Shown here piece by piece: positions 26,344-34,674 of a DNA stretch of 56,239 bases (positions are counted from its first letter, which is position 1; each line of letters starts with the position of its first letter). The stretch comes from an uncultured Bacteroidales bacterium (GTDB lineage: Bacteria; Bacteroidota; Bacteroidia; Bacteroidales; F082), in the NCBI GenBank assembly GCA_946405575.1, contig CAMJHP010000014.1:1-56239 (forward strand). The letters run 5' to 3'. Both the position numbers and the translations under genes were made by a program. The notes beneath the pieces were generated by a model, which searched no databases, was not told the DNA's origin, and saw nothing but the letters and a program-made list of their open reading frames with translations.

Positions 26344-27522
26344 ATGAACGAAAAATTTGAGAGCCAAAAAGAAAGGTTGCTTTCTATTAAAAAGGAAATC
26401 AGTTTGTTATATCAGCAAGTCAACTATTTGATAAGGAATGAGAAGCCCCTAGAACTCCTTGATTTGGATGTGCTGATGAACCGCACGCACACACTTTATG
26501 ACCAGCTTTGCGCCATCAATGTGGGTGACGAAAGCTTTAATGAGGACCTCCCATTTGATGCCGAAACCATTTCGGGACTCTTTGGCGGTATGATGCAAGA
26601 GGAGTCTCAGAATGTGGAGCCAGAAGAAACAGATGCTCCTATGGAAGAAAAGCCTGTTGTTCAAGCAGCTGTTGCTGAACCGGAAGAAAAGCCGGTTATG
26701 GAAGTGACCAATCCACAAGAGAAGTCTGAACACTTTGAGGTGCCAGAACCTTTTAAGATGCCTTCTGATGGGTTGGGACTTGTTGAAGAAGTTACTGCCA
26801 ATGAGAAAGAAGCTCCTGTGATGGAAATAGGTGAGGAACCTGCTATTGGAGAGAAAGTTGAAGTAGCAGAAGAAAGCAGTAAAGTTGAGGAGCAAATACT
26901 TGAGGATAAACCTATTAGCGATGAATATGGCCTGTTTTTCCGTTTTGAGGATGTCCCCGAAAATGAAGACCAACCTATTGAAACACCGTCTGCTGTGGAA
27001 ACGGAGGGGAAGGTGGTTCATGTGATGGAGGAGATTCCAGAGGAGGAGATTCCGGAGCGTGATCGTGTGCATGGCGATGATTTAGTGCATGACAATCCTT
27101 TGGAAATGCCTCAAGTGGAGGATGAAATCTTCGAAAATGGCCCATTTGGGGAAGAAAGACCAGTGTCTGATGGATTGTCGAATGTTTTTGAGAAAGACGA
27201 TACCGAGTTTGAATTTTCAGTTGCTGAAACCTTGGGTGAAAAGATGATGGGTAATGACCATTCCTTGGCGGCCAAACTGCAACAAACTCCTGGCCGTGAC
27301 TTGAAATCAGTCATAGGGATTAATGATAAGTTTTTGTTCGTCAATGAGTTGTTTGGAGGAAGTATGGAAAAGTATAACAAATCCATTGAGAACCTGAACG
27401 ACTTAAAGACCTTGAACGGTGCTTTGATATATCTCAACGAATTAAAGATAGAGCTTCAATGGAATAGCAGTAACGAGGGCTATCTGAAACTTAAAGAATT
27501 GGTTATGCGTAAGTTCGAATAA
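26344..27522 (+). CDS. Acidic Bacteroidetes protein of unknown function with conserved C-terminus
   Basis: A 392-residue cytosolic protein. Residues 1-60 are predicted helical (KERLLSIKKEISLLYQQV). The middle (about 70-290) is low-complexity, dominated by Glu, Pro and Val. The last about 95 residues are ordered: LAAKLQQTPGRDLKSVIGIN, FLFVNELFGG and LIYLNELKIELQW. I recall similar C-termini in Bacteroidetes hypotheticals but no assigned function. The frame opens at a TTG (26317); the ATG at 26344 is preferred. rsmI follows 8 bp later. Confidence 0.7.
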   Translation: MNEKFESQKERLLSIKKEISLLYQQVNYLIRNEKPLELLDLDVLMNRTHTLYDQLCAINVGDESFNEDLPFDAETISGLFGGMMQEESQNVEPEETDAPMEEKPVVQAAVAEPEEKPVMEVTNPQEKSEHFEVPEPFKMPSDGLGLVEEVTANEKEAPVMEIGEEPAIGEKVEVAEESSKVEEQILEDKPISDEYGLFFRFEDVPENEDQPIETPSAVETEGKVVHVMEEIPEEEIPERDRVHGDDLVHDNPLEMPQVEDEIFENGPFGEERPVSDGLSNVFEKDDTEFEFSVAETLGEKMMGNDHSLAAKLQQTPGRDLKSVIGINDKFLFVNELFGGSMEKYNKSIENLNDLKTLNGALIYLNELKIELQWNSSNEGYLKLKELVMRKFE

Positions 27523-27530
27523 GCACAGCT

Positions 27531-28232
27531 ATGTCGAAACTCTATCTTGTACCCACCCCAATTGGCAACCTTGAGGACATCACTCTACGGGCTATCCGCA
27601 TACTGAAAGAGGTGGATGGCATTCTTGCTGAAGATACCCGTACCTCAGGCAACTTGCTGCGACATTTGGAAATCAGCAAGCCAATGACTGCTTTCCATAT
27701 TCGCAATGAGCATCTTGTGGTGGAACGTATCGCTGAACGGATCCAAGCAGGTGAGACCTTGGCTTTGGTGACCGATGCAGGTACACCTGCCATCTCTGAC
27801 CCTGGGTTTCTTTTGGTGCGCGAGTGCGTGAAACGAGGCATTGAAGTGGAGTGTCTTCCTGGGCCTACAGCATTTGTTCCGGCGTTGGTCAACTCGGGTT
27901 TGCCTGCGGAGAAGTTCATTTTTGAGGGTTTCTTGCCGCACAAGAAAGGGCGCCAGACCAAGTTGCAGGCTGTGGCCAACTATCCTTATACGACCATTCT
28001 GTACGAGTCGCCTTTCCGCTTGTTGAAGACCTTGCAACAGTTGGCTGAGGTATGTGGTCCTGAGAGAAGGGTTTGCGTCTCGCGAGAACTGACCAAGATT
28101 CATGAGGAAAATGCCCGTGGCACCTTGGCAGAGGTGATTGGGCATTTTTCAAAGAAGGAGATAAAAGGTGAAATTGTCATCGTTTTGGAAGGGACATCAG
28201 CTTTCACTCCTAATGATGATTCCGAGGAATAA
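27531..28232 (+). CDS. rsmI: 16S rRNA (cytidine(1402)-2'-O)-methyltransferase
   Basis: A 233-residue SAM-dependent methyltransferase of the tetrapyrrole methylase fold, acting on C1402 of 16S rRNA. Motifs: LYLVPTPIGNLEDITLRA at the N-terminus, AEDTRTSGNLL, VTDAGTPAISDPGFLLV, PGPTAFVPALVNSGLP and FEGFLPHKKGRQ. Length and order are typical. It follows the acidic-protein gene by 8 bp and ends in a terminator at 28241. Confidence 0.95.
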   Translation: MSKLYLVPTPIGNLEDITLRAIRILKEVDGILAEDTRTSGNLLRHLEISKPMTAFHIRNEHLVVERIAERIQAGETLALVTDAGTPAISDPGFLLVRECVKRGIEVECLPGPTAFVPALVNSGLPAEKFIFEGFLPHKKGRQTKLQAVANYPYTTILYESPFRLLKTLQQLAEVCGPERRVCVSRELTKIHEENARGTLAEVIGHFSKKEIKGEIVIVLEGTSAFTPNDDSEE

Positions 28233-28240
28233 TAACTCAA

Positions 28241-28295
28241 CTGTCTTGCCTGTTATGTCATTCCTTTGGGAAGTTATAAAAGGCAAGACGGTTTT
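28241..28295 (+). terminator. Intrinsic terminator of rsmI
   Basis: CTGTCTTGCC (28241-28250) pairs with GGCAAGACGG (28282-28291) with one G-U pair and a 31-nt loop, followed by TTTT. It sits between convergent genes and could serve both. Confidence 0.6.
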
Positions 28296-28309
28296 CGTTT
28301 GAAGATGAT

Positions 28310-28978
28310 TTAGAAGGCGAACGAAAGCCTTGCGTAATAATCCGTAATTACCTCTTTGCGTCCACCGTTGAAACCCAAAATATTATCAACGACGTCGATG
28401 ACGGAAATGCCACAACTGAGGTAGACCCTGTGGATTTTGAGGCCTATGCCGCCGGCTGTGTACAAGCCAGTCGAGATGTAACGATGTTCACCATTGGGGT
28501 CGTTGCATGTCACATAGCCAGCGGGAATCGAATAACCGATGCGACCTTCGACAAATGGGCTGACGGGAACATAGGGAAGTGCAAATTTCAGACTGGCATA
28601 GACTGGCACTGTGTGGATGTAGGTCTCCTGCATATTCTCGAATAGGTGGCAGTGCTGGCCGTAACTTGAATAATATTCGGCACCCAATCCTATGCTGGTG
28701 ATGTCCCCGATTTGGCATTCAGCCATACCGCCCACGCTGAAGTGGTATGGAATTTCGTGCATAAAGATGGAACCCCAATCCCAAATGCCGATGTCGCCGA
28801 TGACATGGAATCGGAACTCACCTTTTGGGGTGTAGACGCAAGGAGCATTTCGTGGCTCAGGCCTTACAACCATCCGCTTGTGAGGATGGCGATAGCGAGG
28901 ATGGGGTGGACGAATTTGTGCCTCTGCTGAAATCGACAATACAATTAAGAGGCAAAGGGATAACAACGTTTTTTTCAT
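28310..28978 (-). CDS. Secreted protein, probable outer-membrane beta-barrel
   Basis: A 222-residue protein with a clear signal peptide (cleavage near AEAQ, residue 20) and a His/Arg/Pro-rich segment after it. The rest alternates short strands rich in Gly, Tyr and Val (VGGMAECQIG, SIGLGAEYYSSYG, YASLKFALPY, YARLSFAF) and ends in Phe, a typical outer-membrane barrel signal. An eight-stranded OmpW/OmpA-like or Opacity-like barrel is inferred. No partner gene is evident. Confidence 0.7.
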   Translation of the reverse strand: MKKTLLSLCLLIVLSISAEAQIRPPHPRYRHPHKRMVVRPEPRNAPCVYTPKGEFRFHVIGDIGIWDWGSIFMHEIPYHFSVGGMAECQIGDITSIGLGAEYYSSYGQHCHLFENMQETYIHTVPVYASLKFALPYVPVSPFVEGRIGYSIPAGYVTCNDPNGEHRYISTGLYTAGGIGLKIHRVYLSCGISVIDVVDNILGFNGGRKEVITDYYARLSFAF

Positions 28979-29033
28979 AAGTCTATCTTTTTTGATGATA
29001 ACTTATGAATTACAAAAACCATACCAATCCTAG

Positions 29034-29528
29034 TTATTTCTTTAATTGCCTTTGATATGCATTCAAGCGGGCAAGGAGACTCTTTTTCACGCCGTTGGAT
29101 GTGTAAGTGGCACCATTGACTGCATCCACATCCTTATTCATGGCTTCATCAACCGTGAGCCCGTTCCAAGCTTGGTAAAGGCCTCCATCCGCCACACGTT
29201 TTGCAAAGTTAGGTGTCTCTTGGTTTTCCAATAAGACGATGTTTTTGATACGTCCGTCGGCATCCAAAGCTATTAATAAAGGTGTGGGGCCGTTGAAGCC
29301 TTTCACTCCGTCAGAGTAGGGCGACGAGAATAATACCGTACCCAGTTTGCTGCCTTTTGTGTCTTTGACTTCATAATAAGCCGTGTCGATGGCTTTGGTC
29401 TTGGCGGCATTGCTGAAATAGGGTTGGACTTCCGAAACGGGCAGTTCGGGTAATTTGGGACCGCAACTGCACAAAGTCACTATGCCAATGGTCATCAGTG
29501 CGCCCAAAGTTTTCTTAATGACGTTCAT
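29034..29528 (-). CDS. FMN-binding domain lipoprotein
   Basis: A 164-residue lipoprotein, lipobox TLCSC (Cys about 22). The mature part is an FMN-binding domain as in RnfG/NqrC: KGFNGPTPLLIALDADGRI and the flavinylation-type motif NGATYTS (Thr is the FMN-attachment residue in the family). It probably carries covalent FMN in extracytoplasmic electron transfer. The frame is open to 29579, but a minus-strand -7 box (29554-29561) inside that extension fixes the start at 29528. Confidence 0.85.
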   Translation of the reverse strand: MNVIKKTLGALMTIGIVTLCSCGPKLPELPVSEVQPYFSNAAKTKAIDTAYYEVKDTKGSKLGTVLFSSPYSDGVKGFNGPTPLLIALDADGRIKNIVLLENQETPNFAKRVADGGLYQAWNGLTVDEAMNKDVDAVNGATYTSNGVKKSLLARLNAYQRQLKK

Positions 29529-29553
29529 TGTGTCTTGATTTTTAATTTGTGTG

Positions 29554-29561
29554 CAAAAATA
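29554..29561 (-). promoter_or_regulatory. -7 box of the FMN-binding lipoprotein gene
   Basis: The minus strand reads TATTTTTG, an exact consensus match 25 bp upstream of the ATG at 29528. Confidence 0.65.
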
Positions 29562-29616
29562 CGCAAAACCTTTCAACAATTAAACATTAAACAAAACAAC
29601 AATGAAACAAAAACAC

Positions 29617-29624
29617 TATCTTTG
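29617..29624 (+). promoter_or_regulatory. -7 box of udk
   Basis: TATCTTTG matches TAnnTTTG and lies 20 bp before the ATG at 29645. It excludes the in-frame GTG at 29624. Confidence 0.7.
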
Positions 29625-29644
29625 TGACCTCAAAACTTCAGATT

Positions 29645-30253
29645 ATGTTAGTCATTGGTATTGCAGGCGGATCGGGTTCTGGAAAAACCACCGTCGTCAA
29701 GGAACTGGTAAGACAGCTGCCAGAAAACTCAGTTTCAGTCATTTCGCAGGACGCTTATTACTTCGATAACGGCGATAAGACGCCTGAAGAGAAGAAGCAA
29801 ATCAATTTCGACCATCCTGATGCCATCGAATGGGATTTGCTCATCGACCATCTCGACCGTTTGAAAAAGGGAGAGACCATTCCTATGCCTATCTATACTT
29901 ATGTGACTTGTGCCCGTTCTCAGGAAGTCATCTATGTTCATCCCACCGAAGTCATCATTGTGGAGGGCATTATGGTCTTGACCCAAGAGGAACTTCGCAA
30001 ACGTATGGACATCAAGGTGTTTGTGGATACTGATGGCGATGAGCGCTTGATGCGTATCATTCGCCGCGACATCGCTGAGCGAGGCCGTACATGGGAGGAT
30101 GTGCTGCGCCATTACCAAACTTTTGTCAAGCCTATGCATCAGCAGTTTATTGAACCCACAAAACGCAGTGCCGACATCATCTTGCCTCGCGGCTCAAGTC
30201 CAGTGGTTGTGGACATTTTAGCTTCACGGATTAGGATGCATTTGGGCAAATGA
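29645..30253 (+). CDS. udk: Uridine kinase
   Basis: A 202-residue cytosolic kinase making UMP/CMP from uridine/cytidine. The P-loop GIAGGSGSGKTT is at the N-terminus, followed by ISQDAYY, NFDHPDA, a PIYTY segment, and DERLMRIIRRDIAERGR in the lid. Length matches Udk. The start follows from the promoter at 29617. A small gene follows 56 bp downstream. Confidence 0.95.
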   Translation: MLVIGIAGGSGSGKTTVVKELVRQLPENSVSVISQDAYYFDNGDKTPEEKKQINFDHPDAIEWDLLIDHLDRLKKGETIPMPIYTYVTCARSQEVIYVHPTEVIIVEGIMVLTQEELRKRMDIKVFVDTDGDERLMRIIRRDIAERGRTWEDVLRHYQTFVKPMHQQFIEPTKRSADIILPRGSSPVVVDILASRIRMHLGK

Positions 30254-30309
30254 TCGAAAGCCATATTTTTGAAGTGTGAATAACATAATGTCGAACGAAA
30301 TCAATACAT

Positions 30310-30573
30310 ATGCAAAATAAGGGCATAAAAGGAAGCTTAAGTGAAATCGTTAATAAAATGAACGAGACTTATGATGGTTTGATTAATGGTTTCAGCCTGG
30401 GTGTAAATAGACGAGTCGTACCGGTGGTGACAGATGGAGAGGTGAAGGGTTGGAAGATGCAGTGTTATGAAAATGACGTATGGGTGGATTTGGGAATGTC
30501 GTTCGAGACTATGGGGGAATTGATTGAGTACTACAAGGATGAAGATAAGGAAACCTCCCAAAACCAGGAATGA
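30310..30573 (+). CDS. Small protein of unknown function
   Basis: An 87-residue protein (MQNKGIKGSLSEIV) with a predicted central beta segment (VPVVTDGEVKGWKMQCYE) and an acidic, Lys/Glu-rich C-terminal tail. No family recognised. It follows udk on the same strand and ends in a strong terminator, so it is likely the last gene of the udk unit and the last chromosomal gene before the accessory region. Confidence 0.6.
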   Translation: MQNKGIKGSLSEIVNKMNETYDGLINGFSLGVNRRVVPVVTDGEVKGWKMQCYENDVWVDLGMSFETMGELIEYYKDEDKETSQNQE

Positions 30574-30592
30574 TACACATATTTTATTTTGG

Positions 30593-30621
30593 CGTCGGTC
30601 TGGAAATGGCTGACGTTTTTT
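30593..30621 (+). terminator. Intrinsic terminator
   Basis: CGTCGGTC (30593-30600) pairs with GGCTGACG (30608-30615), including two G-U pairs, followed by six T. Confidence 0.8.
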
Positions 30622-30925
30622 CTTTATGTACATATTTTCCAAATGGGGTTTATATGGACATAAGCGGACGCAAAATGAACAAAAAAATCAACCCATTGGA
30701 AATTAGGTTGATACTTGATTGAATATGTTGCCCAACCAGAAGTATTCCTAATTCTTCTTGATGCTTTTTGCCTCTTTTTAATTCTTTAGTAATCATTGTG
30801 ATAAGTTGTTTTATGTGGCATTTGAAAGAAACGGAAAGCAATGATTAGGCATAATTGTTTCAGTAATGTTTCAGTATTATTGTTTGGAACAAGAACCTTC
30901 AATAAGCCGCAAAGATAAGTTTTTT
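30622..30925 (+). other. Gene-free stretch at the left edge of the accessory region
   Basis: No convincing gene is seen. The minus strand has a 63-codon open frame (30650-30841) with no promoter or SD, which I do not accept as a gene. The stretch is AT-rich and lies between the udk-unit terminator and the promoter of the 524-aa gene, so a left attachment site may lie here, but no direct repeat with the right edge was found. Confidence 0.4.
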
Positions 30926-30957
30926 TTTGATGCGAATTGTTTTTATGAGTATTTTTG
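30926..30957 (+). promoter_or_regulatory. Promoter of the 524-aa gene
   Basis: TTTG at 30926-30929 is separated by 20 bp from TATTTTTG at 30950-30957, matching both the -33 and -7 elements of Bacteroidetes promoters. It lies inside the upstream extension of the open frame, so translation must begin at the ATG at 30975. Confidence 0.75.
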
Positions 30958-30974
30958 TGTCAAATATTATCTTT

Positions 30975-32549
30975 ATGACGCAACCAACCAACAATAATCA
31001 AATTACAACTCTTACTGACTTTGTGGATTCGGTTTTCTGTGAATTGAAGTCCTGGCAGTCGGAGGAATCACCTTGTTATATTGATACTCCCTATTGCTGG
31101 AAAGATACGCTCATTCCTATTGCCGTCCGTCTATATGAGCTGGCTCAAACAGATTCTGAAGTGAATTGGTGGCTGTTGAAGCGGATGTCCCAAGTTGATT
31201 TATGTAAGGACGGCGAAGAGTATTTTGGAAAAGGTGACGTGTTTTCTTTGTTATTGCATTTTGATAGTTCCTTTTCCAGAATCATTTTGGAGAAAAGCGT
31301 GCCGCAACATGTCGATGAGCTGCTGAGTGCATTGAAAGCGGAAAAGCTGGATGCCTTTATGAATTTTATGCCCGTTGGGGAGGAGAATGCTTTAATCTAT
31401 AATATAAGTCGAGTGTTGAAGCGTGTTGAAGACGTGCGAAAGATTTATAAAGATGCCCTGTCTCAGACGTGGGGAGAACCTATGGGGGTACTTTTTTTAC
31501 TTATTAGACGGTTGTTTGAGTTTTTTGCAGCTTCGTACTACGACAACCATCGCCCCTGTGATGGAATGGCCTACAACTTCTTTCTTGCATTATGCCATAC
31601 TCCGTACTATGGGGACAGAGGCTTTTTTTCTGACCTGATGAATAGATTAGGCGAACTATGGATTAGAGGCTTGAGAATGACCTATCTTTGCGAAAAGGAT
31701 CAGATGCCACCAGTTGTCAGTCAGGCATTTTTAGAGGTGTTTCATGGTGAAAATGCCAAAGAGTTTGAAGAGTTGCGGATTAAACTTGAGGGTCAATGGA
31801 ACGAAGAACTGAGGGCCAAATTGATCAAGTCCGAAGAAGGCTGGTTGAAAATTGAAAATTATTCTTTTGTTTGTAAAAGAATGAGTAGAGGTTATTCTAA
31901 GCCTCCTTATGACTGGAGAGGTAAGCCTGGTAATGTTCGTATTTATTCCGAAAGAATTCCAGGCAGCCGTGAGAAAGTGCCAGGGCGATATCGCGTTGTT
32001 GACAGAATCATTTTAGATAATGAACCGATACCGATGGAAGAGTTGAAAGCTGTTGCGACTTCCGAAGATGTTCCAAGCAAACAGGGAGTACCAGAGCAAC
32101 CAAGTGAATTGAAACCTTTGCCGATACCAGGTCAAATTAAATTGTTTAAAGATGATGATTGCGTTGGTGAATTTGAGGCCATTCCTCTAAGTTTTGATAA
32201 TAAAGATGCATTTCTTAGAGAACTGGCTGTTGTACTTTCCGAAAACAATTTTTTTTCACGTGACGAACAGGAAAACTTTATTCATGCATTTGACGGCACC
32301 ACTGCTAGTTCTGAATCCCATTCAAAGATAAATTGGAAGAAATCAGAGGCAAGTCTATTTGCACTGTGTTATGTCTTATTTGATGAAGAGATTACTGGTA
32401 ATTGGCCATTAATTGCAGACCTTTTTGTTGCTGAAGGTAAGTCGTTGGGCACTTCGAATGCATCCAAGTACAAGAAGGGAACAAATCGAAGGACAATGCA
32501 GAATCATGTAAAAGAGGCCCTTAAAAAAATAGGAGCAGTTCTGGTTTAA
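30975..32549 (+). CDS. Large protein of unknown function, possibly RteC-like at its C-terminus
   Basis: A 524-residue, apparently cytosolic protein with no membrane segment. The N-terminal about 330 residues are rich in Trp, Leu and acidic residues (WWLLKRMSQVDLC, VLFLLIRRLFEFF) and probably helical. A linker near 355-400 is Pro/Glu-rich. The last about 90 residues (INWKKSEASLFALCYVLFDE to NHVKEALKKI) are laid out like the C-terminal part of RteC, the CTnDOT excision regulator; this is a weak resemblance. It has its own strong promoter and stands alone at the left edge of the accessory region. Confidence 0.6.
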   Translation: MTQPTNNNQITTLTDFVDSVFCELKSWQSEESPCYIDTPYCWKDTLIPIAVRLYELAQTDSEVNWWLLKRMSQVDLCKDGEEYFGKGDVFSLLLHFDSSFSRIILEKSVPQHVDELLSALKAEKLDAFMNFMPVGEENALIYNISRVLKRVEDVRKIYKDALSQTWGEPMGVLFLLIRRLFEFFAASYYDNHRPCDGMAYNFFLALCHTPYYGDRGFFSDLMNRLGELWIRGLRMTYLCEKDQMPPVVSQAFLEVFHGENAKEFEELRIKLEGQWNEELRAKLIKSEEGWLKIENYSFVCKRMSRGYSKPPYDWRGKPGNVRIYSERIPGSREKVPGRYRVVDRIILDNEPIPMEELKAVATSEDVPSKQGVPEQPSELKPLPIPGQIKLFKDDDCVGEFEAIPLSFDNKDAFLRELAVVLSENNFFSRDEQENFIHAFDGTTASSESHSKINWKKSEASLFALCYVLFDEEITGNWPLIADLFVAEGKSLGTSNASKYKKGTNRRTMQNHVKEALKKIGAVLV

Positions 32550-32746
32550 CAATGACCTATATTCCATAAATACGCAGCTTTTATTTTTTTGTTTTTATTG
32601 TCAATGCATTGATGTGTTGACTGATTACGCTTTTTGCTAAACGATTCTTGTTTTTTGGATTTTACGGGGTATTACTGGGTTGTACTATTTCGTATTAACT
32701 TTCTGAAAATCAATATAGTACAAAGGATTAATCAAATTATTCTTTC

Positions 32747-32754
32747 TATTTTTG
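32747..32754 (+). promoter_or_regulatory. -7 box of the HTH-Dam-ATPase operon
   Basis: TATTTTTG matches TAnnTTTG and lies 21 bp before the ATG at 32776, excluding the in-frame TTG at 32752. Confidence 0.7.
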
Positions 32755-32775
32755 CAGGCACAAAATGCAGCGAAA

Positions 32776-33072
32776 ATGGACGTAAAACTCATCACCATAA
32801 CATCGGATGACTTCGAGCAGCTAAGAACAGACCTTATTAATACCGTGCGCGAGGAGCTAGCCAAGGCAAATGTCGGAGGCCTGGGTGCGGATGAATACCT
32901 CACCAGCAAGGAAGTATGCGAGGAGTTGGGTATCAGTAGCCGTCAGTTCCAAAAGTACCGTGACGAGCGCCGGATTGCTTTCAGCCAGTTTGGTCGGAAA
33001 ATCTATGTACGACGCGGCGACTTGAACGCTTTTATCGCCAGCCATCGGATAGCATCAAGATATGAACAATAA
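32776..33072 (+). CDS. Excisionase-like helix-turn-helix protein (HTH_17 type)
   Basis: A 98-residue DNA-binding protein. An N-terminal helical arm (about 10-30, FEQLRTDLINTVREEL) precedes a MerR/excisionase-like winged HTH: EYLTSKEVCEELGISSRQFQ then the wing GRKIYVRRGDLNAFI. This layout is common next to integrases and replication genes of Bacteroidetes elements, where such proteins act as excisionases or regulators. It is the first gene of an operon and is driven by the promoter at 32747. Confidence 0.8.
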   Translation: MDVKLITITSDDFEQLRTDLINTVREELAKANVGGLGADEYLTSKEVCEELGISSRQFQKYRDERRIAFSQFGRKIYVRRGDLNAFIASHRIASRYEQ

Positions 33073-33090
33073 TCCTCAAACATTATTACT

Positions 33091-33357
33091 ATGAAAAACA
33101 ACCAAATCATTATCGCCTACGGCCTCACTCAAGAGGAAGCCACGGCAGTACATCGCCACCTCATTTCAACGATGGGGTGTGCATCTAAGAACATCACCAT
33201 CATCACCGACCCTGCCGCCATCTTCTCGCTGCGAGCAAGTGAAGTCAATCTCGTCGGTGTAAAAGCACACGCCACGAATCAGCAACAGTGGTCGAAGCTC
33301 ATGCCCGTCTGTCAGTACTTGAAAGCCAACAATATTAAGTTTCAAATCATTAAATAG
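33091..33357 (+). CDS. Small protein of unknown function
   Basis: An 88-residue protein (MKNNQIIIAYGLTQEEATA) with an alternating beta-alpha-beta pattern: IIIAYGL, a helix with HRHLIS, the strand NITIITDP, and a final strand IKFQIIK. It looks like a small compact fold. No family recognised. It is 18 bp after the HTH gene. Confidence 0.6.
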   Translation: MKNNQIIIAYGLTQEEATAVHRHLISTMGCASKNITIITDPAAIFSLRASEVNLVGVKAHATNQQQWSKLMPVCQYLKANNIKFQIIK

Positions 33358-33375
33358 TTACTAAAATTCAACGCA

Positions 33376-34218
33376 ATGAAAAAAGAAAGTAAATCGATGT
33401 CTCAGGGCCTCAACAGCAAGAAGAACGGGCGGCACAACACGGGTGCTGCTCAAACTGGAGCAACCTTCCCCAACTGTAACATCCACTTTATGAAGGAGCT
33501 TTCGGGTCAAGTACTGGTGTCAATTGATGAATTCATTGCCAACCGCGAACTAATCCATGGCACACCAGAGGAGGGCTTCAGACTTGAAGATGGTCGCGAA
33601 GTGTTCATGGCTTGTGAACTCGAAGGAACTGTCTTCCCTCTGGATAAAGTGGCAGACTTGCTACTAAATTGTATCCTTTTTAACCACGAGGCAGTTTCCG
33701 CAGGTGTTAATTCCGATTTCACGGTTCAAGCCTACCCTATGTTAGCTAGGGCATACAAACTCTATTGCGCCATAATGGATCTCCTAAATCCTGACCATAA
33801 ACGCGCCACTCTTGAGTTCATGCGCCAATTCGACGAAGAACTTTATAGCTTCTTAAAAGTCGAAGGCACAGTAAAATACTTCGACAATATCAGCCGGAGA
33901 GATCATGAAGACCTTGAGAACCCAAAGTTTTGCATTGGGTACGAGCGCATTGACGAAGATTATCTTGCCGACTTGATTTCGTTAGGCGCTTTCAGGATGC
34001 TCAAAATAGTGGAAGCAGAGGAGATTGATGACAAGATGGCCAGAATAACCCTCATGTTTACAACGTGCATGGGATATATTTTGGTCGCACAACTCCGACA
34101 CATGGGAAGAAAGGCCGCTATTGAATATACCGCCAAAGAGCTTGGACCCGATAGCAAAGAGTGTGTTGAAATCGTACTCAAAATGCTCACCATCGACAAG
34201 AAGGAGGTCGCCGGTTAA
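33376..34218 (+). CDS. Protein of unknown function in the HTH-Dam operon
   Basis: A 280-residue cytosolic protein. The first about 30 residues are Ser/Gly/Asn-rich and probably disordered; the rest looks alpha-helical (VADLLLNCILFNHEAVSA, LARAYKLYCAIMDLL, IVLKMLTIDKKEV) with many acidic residues. No catalytic motif is visible. It sits 18 bp after the 88-aa gene and is followed by a cluster of very small ORFs. Confidence 0.65.
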   Translation: MKKESKSMSQGLNSKKNGRHNTGAAQTGATFPNCNIHFMKELSGQVLVSIDEFIANRELIHGTPEEGFRLEDGREVFMACELEGTVFPLDKVADLLLNCILFNHEAVSAGVNSDFTVQAYPMLARAYKLYCAIMDLLNPDHKRATLEFMRQFDEELYSFLKVEGTVKYFDNISRRDHEDLENPKFCIGYERIDEDYLADLISLGAFRMLKIVEAEEIDDKMARITLMFTTCMGYILVAQLRHMGRKAAIEYTAKELGPDSKECVEIVLKMLTIDKKEVAG

Positions 34219-34257
34219 GAGTCTGAGAACATCACCAGGTCAAGAATCAGAAGGAAT

Positions 34258-34314
34258 ATGAATCAGACGAATTTGAACCCACGTAGCAGGTCGCCCACAA
34301 CAGCCAGACCTTAG
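34258..34314 (+). CDS. Micro-ORF 1 with NLxPRxRSPT motif
   Basis: An 18-codon ORF, MNQTNLNPRSRSPTTARP, with an AAGGA SD 4-5 nt before the ATG. A second micro-ORF 300 bp downstream (34565) shares the pattern NL-x-PR-x-RSPT. Several shared residues use different codons (CGT/AGG, AGG/AGA, ACA/ACC), which favours selection on the peptide. It could instead be a leader peptide or a repeated cis-element. Confidence 0.4.
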   Translation: MNQTNLNPRSRSPTTARP

Positions 34315-34368
34315 AGAAAAGAAGTTATGTATTAGATATGTAAGTTGTTAAAAATAAAACAATTAGCA

Positions 34369-34530
34369 ATGAAGGAAAAGAAAAAAAATAGCATTTGGCT
34401 GACAAAAGAATTCCCGCTTATCACCCTCGCGGCTTCACTCATTACATTGGGGCTGGGTTATTGGTTCCATTGCCGCACTGAGCACAAACGGGCCGAAGTG
34501 AAAAGTGCTCGTGCTTCTTCTGTCCGCTAA
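34369..34530 (+). CDS. 53-aa single-pass membrane protein, paralogue of the ATPase's anchor
   Basis: A 53-residue protein with a Lys-rich start (MKEKKKNS), one transmembrane helix near 15-33 (FPLITLAASLITLGLGYWF), then HCRTEHKRAEVKSAR. The end of the helix and the following CR-rich segment resemble the N-terminus of the ATPase at 35845 (GYLFYQCRQDYRSKKE), so it looks like a free-standing copy of that membrane anchor. The frame extends up to a TTG at 34345, but the first ATG is used here. Function unknown; partner or competitor of the ATPase is an inference. Confidence 0.5.
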   Translation: MKEKKKNSIWLTKEFPLITLAASLITLGLGYWFHCRTEHKRAEVKSARASSVR

Positions 34531-34564
34531 GAGAACAGTTCAATTTTAAATAGAAGTAAGACGC

Positions 34565-34630
34565 ATGGAGAAGTTTAATTTGAAGCCAAGGAACAGATCG
34601 CCCACCCAGGACTCAACCCTGAGAGATTGA
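34565..34630 (+). CDS. Micro-ORF 2 with NLxPRxRSPT motif
   Basis: A 21-codon ORF, MEKFNLKPRNRSPTQDSTL plus RD, resembling micro-ORF 1 at 34258. Only a weak SD (AAGTAAG) precedes it. At DNA level the two share TCGCCCAC and flanking bases, so a duplicated regulatory element cannot be excluded. Confidence 0.4.
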   Translation: MEKFNLKPRNRSPTQDSTLRD

Positions 34631-34674
34631 CGGACACCTATACACATACGATAATTTATTTCAACTAAAACAAT

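Noticed and set aside
30650..30841. 63-codon minus-strand frame between the udk unit and the accessory region
   Set aside because: No promoter or SD and no recognisable motif. Kept out of the gene list, though a decayed fragment is possible.
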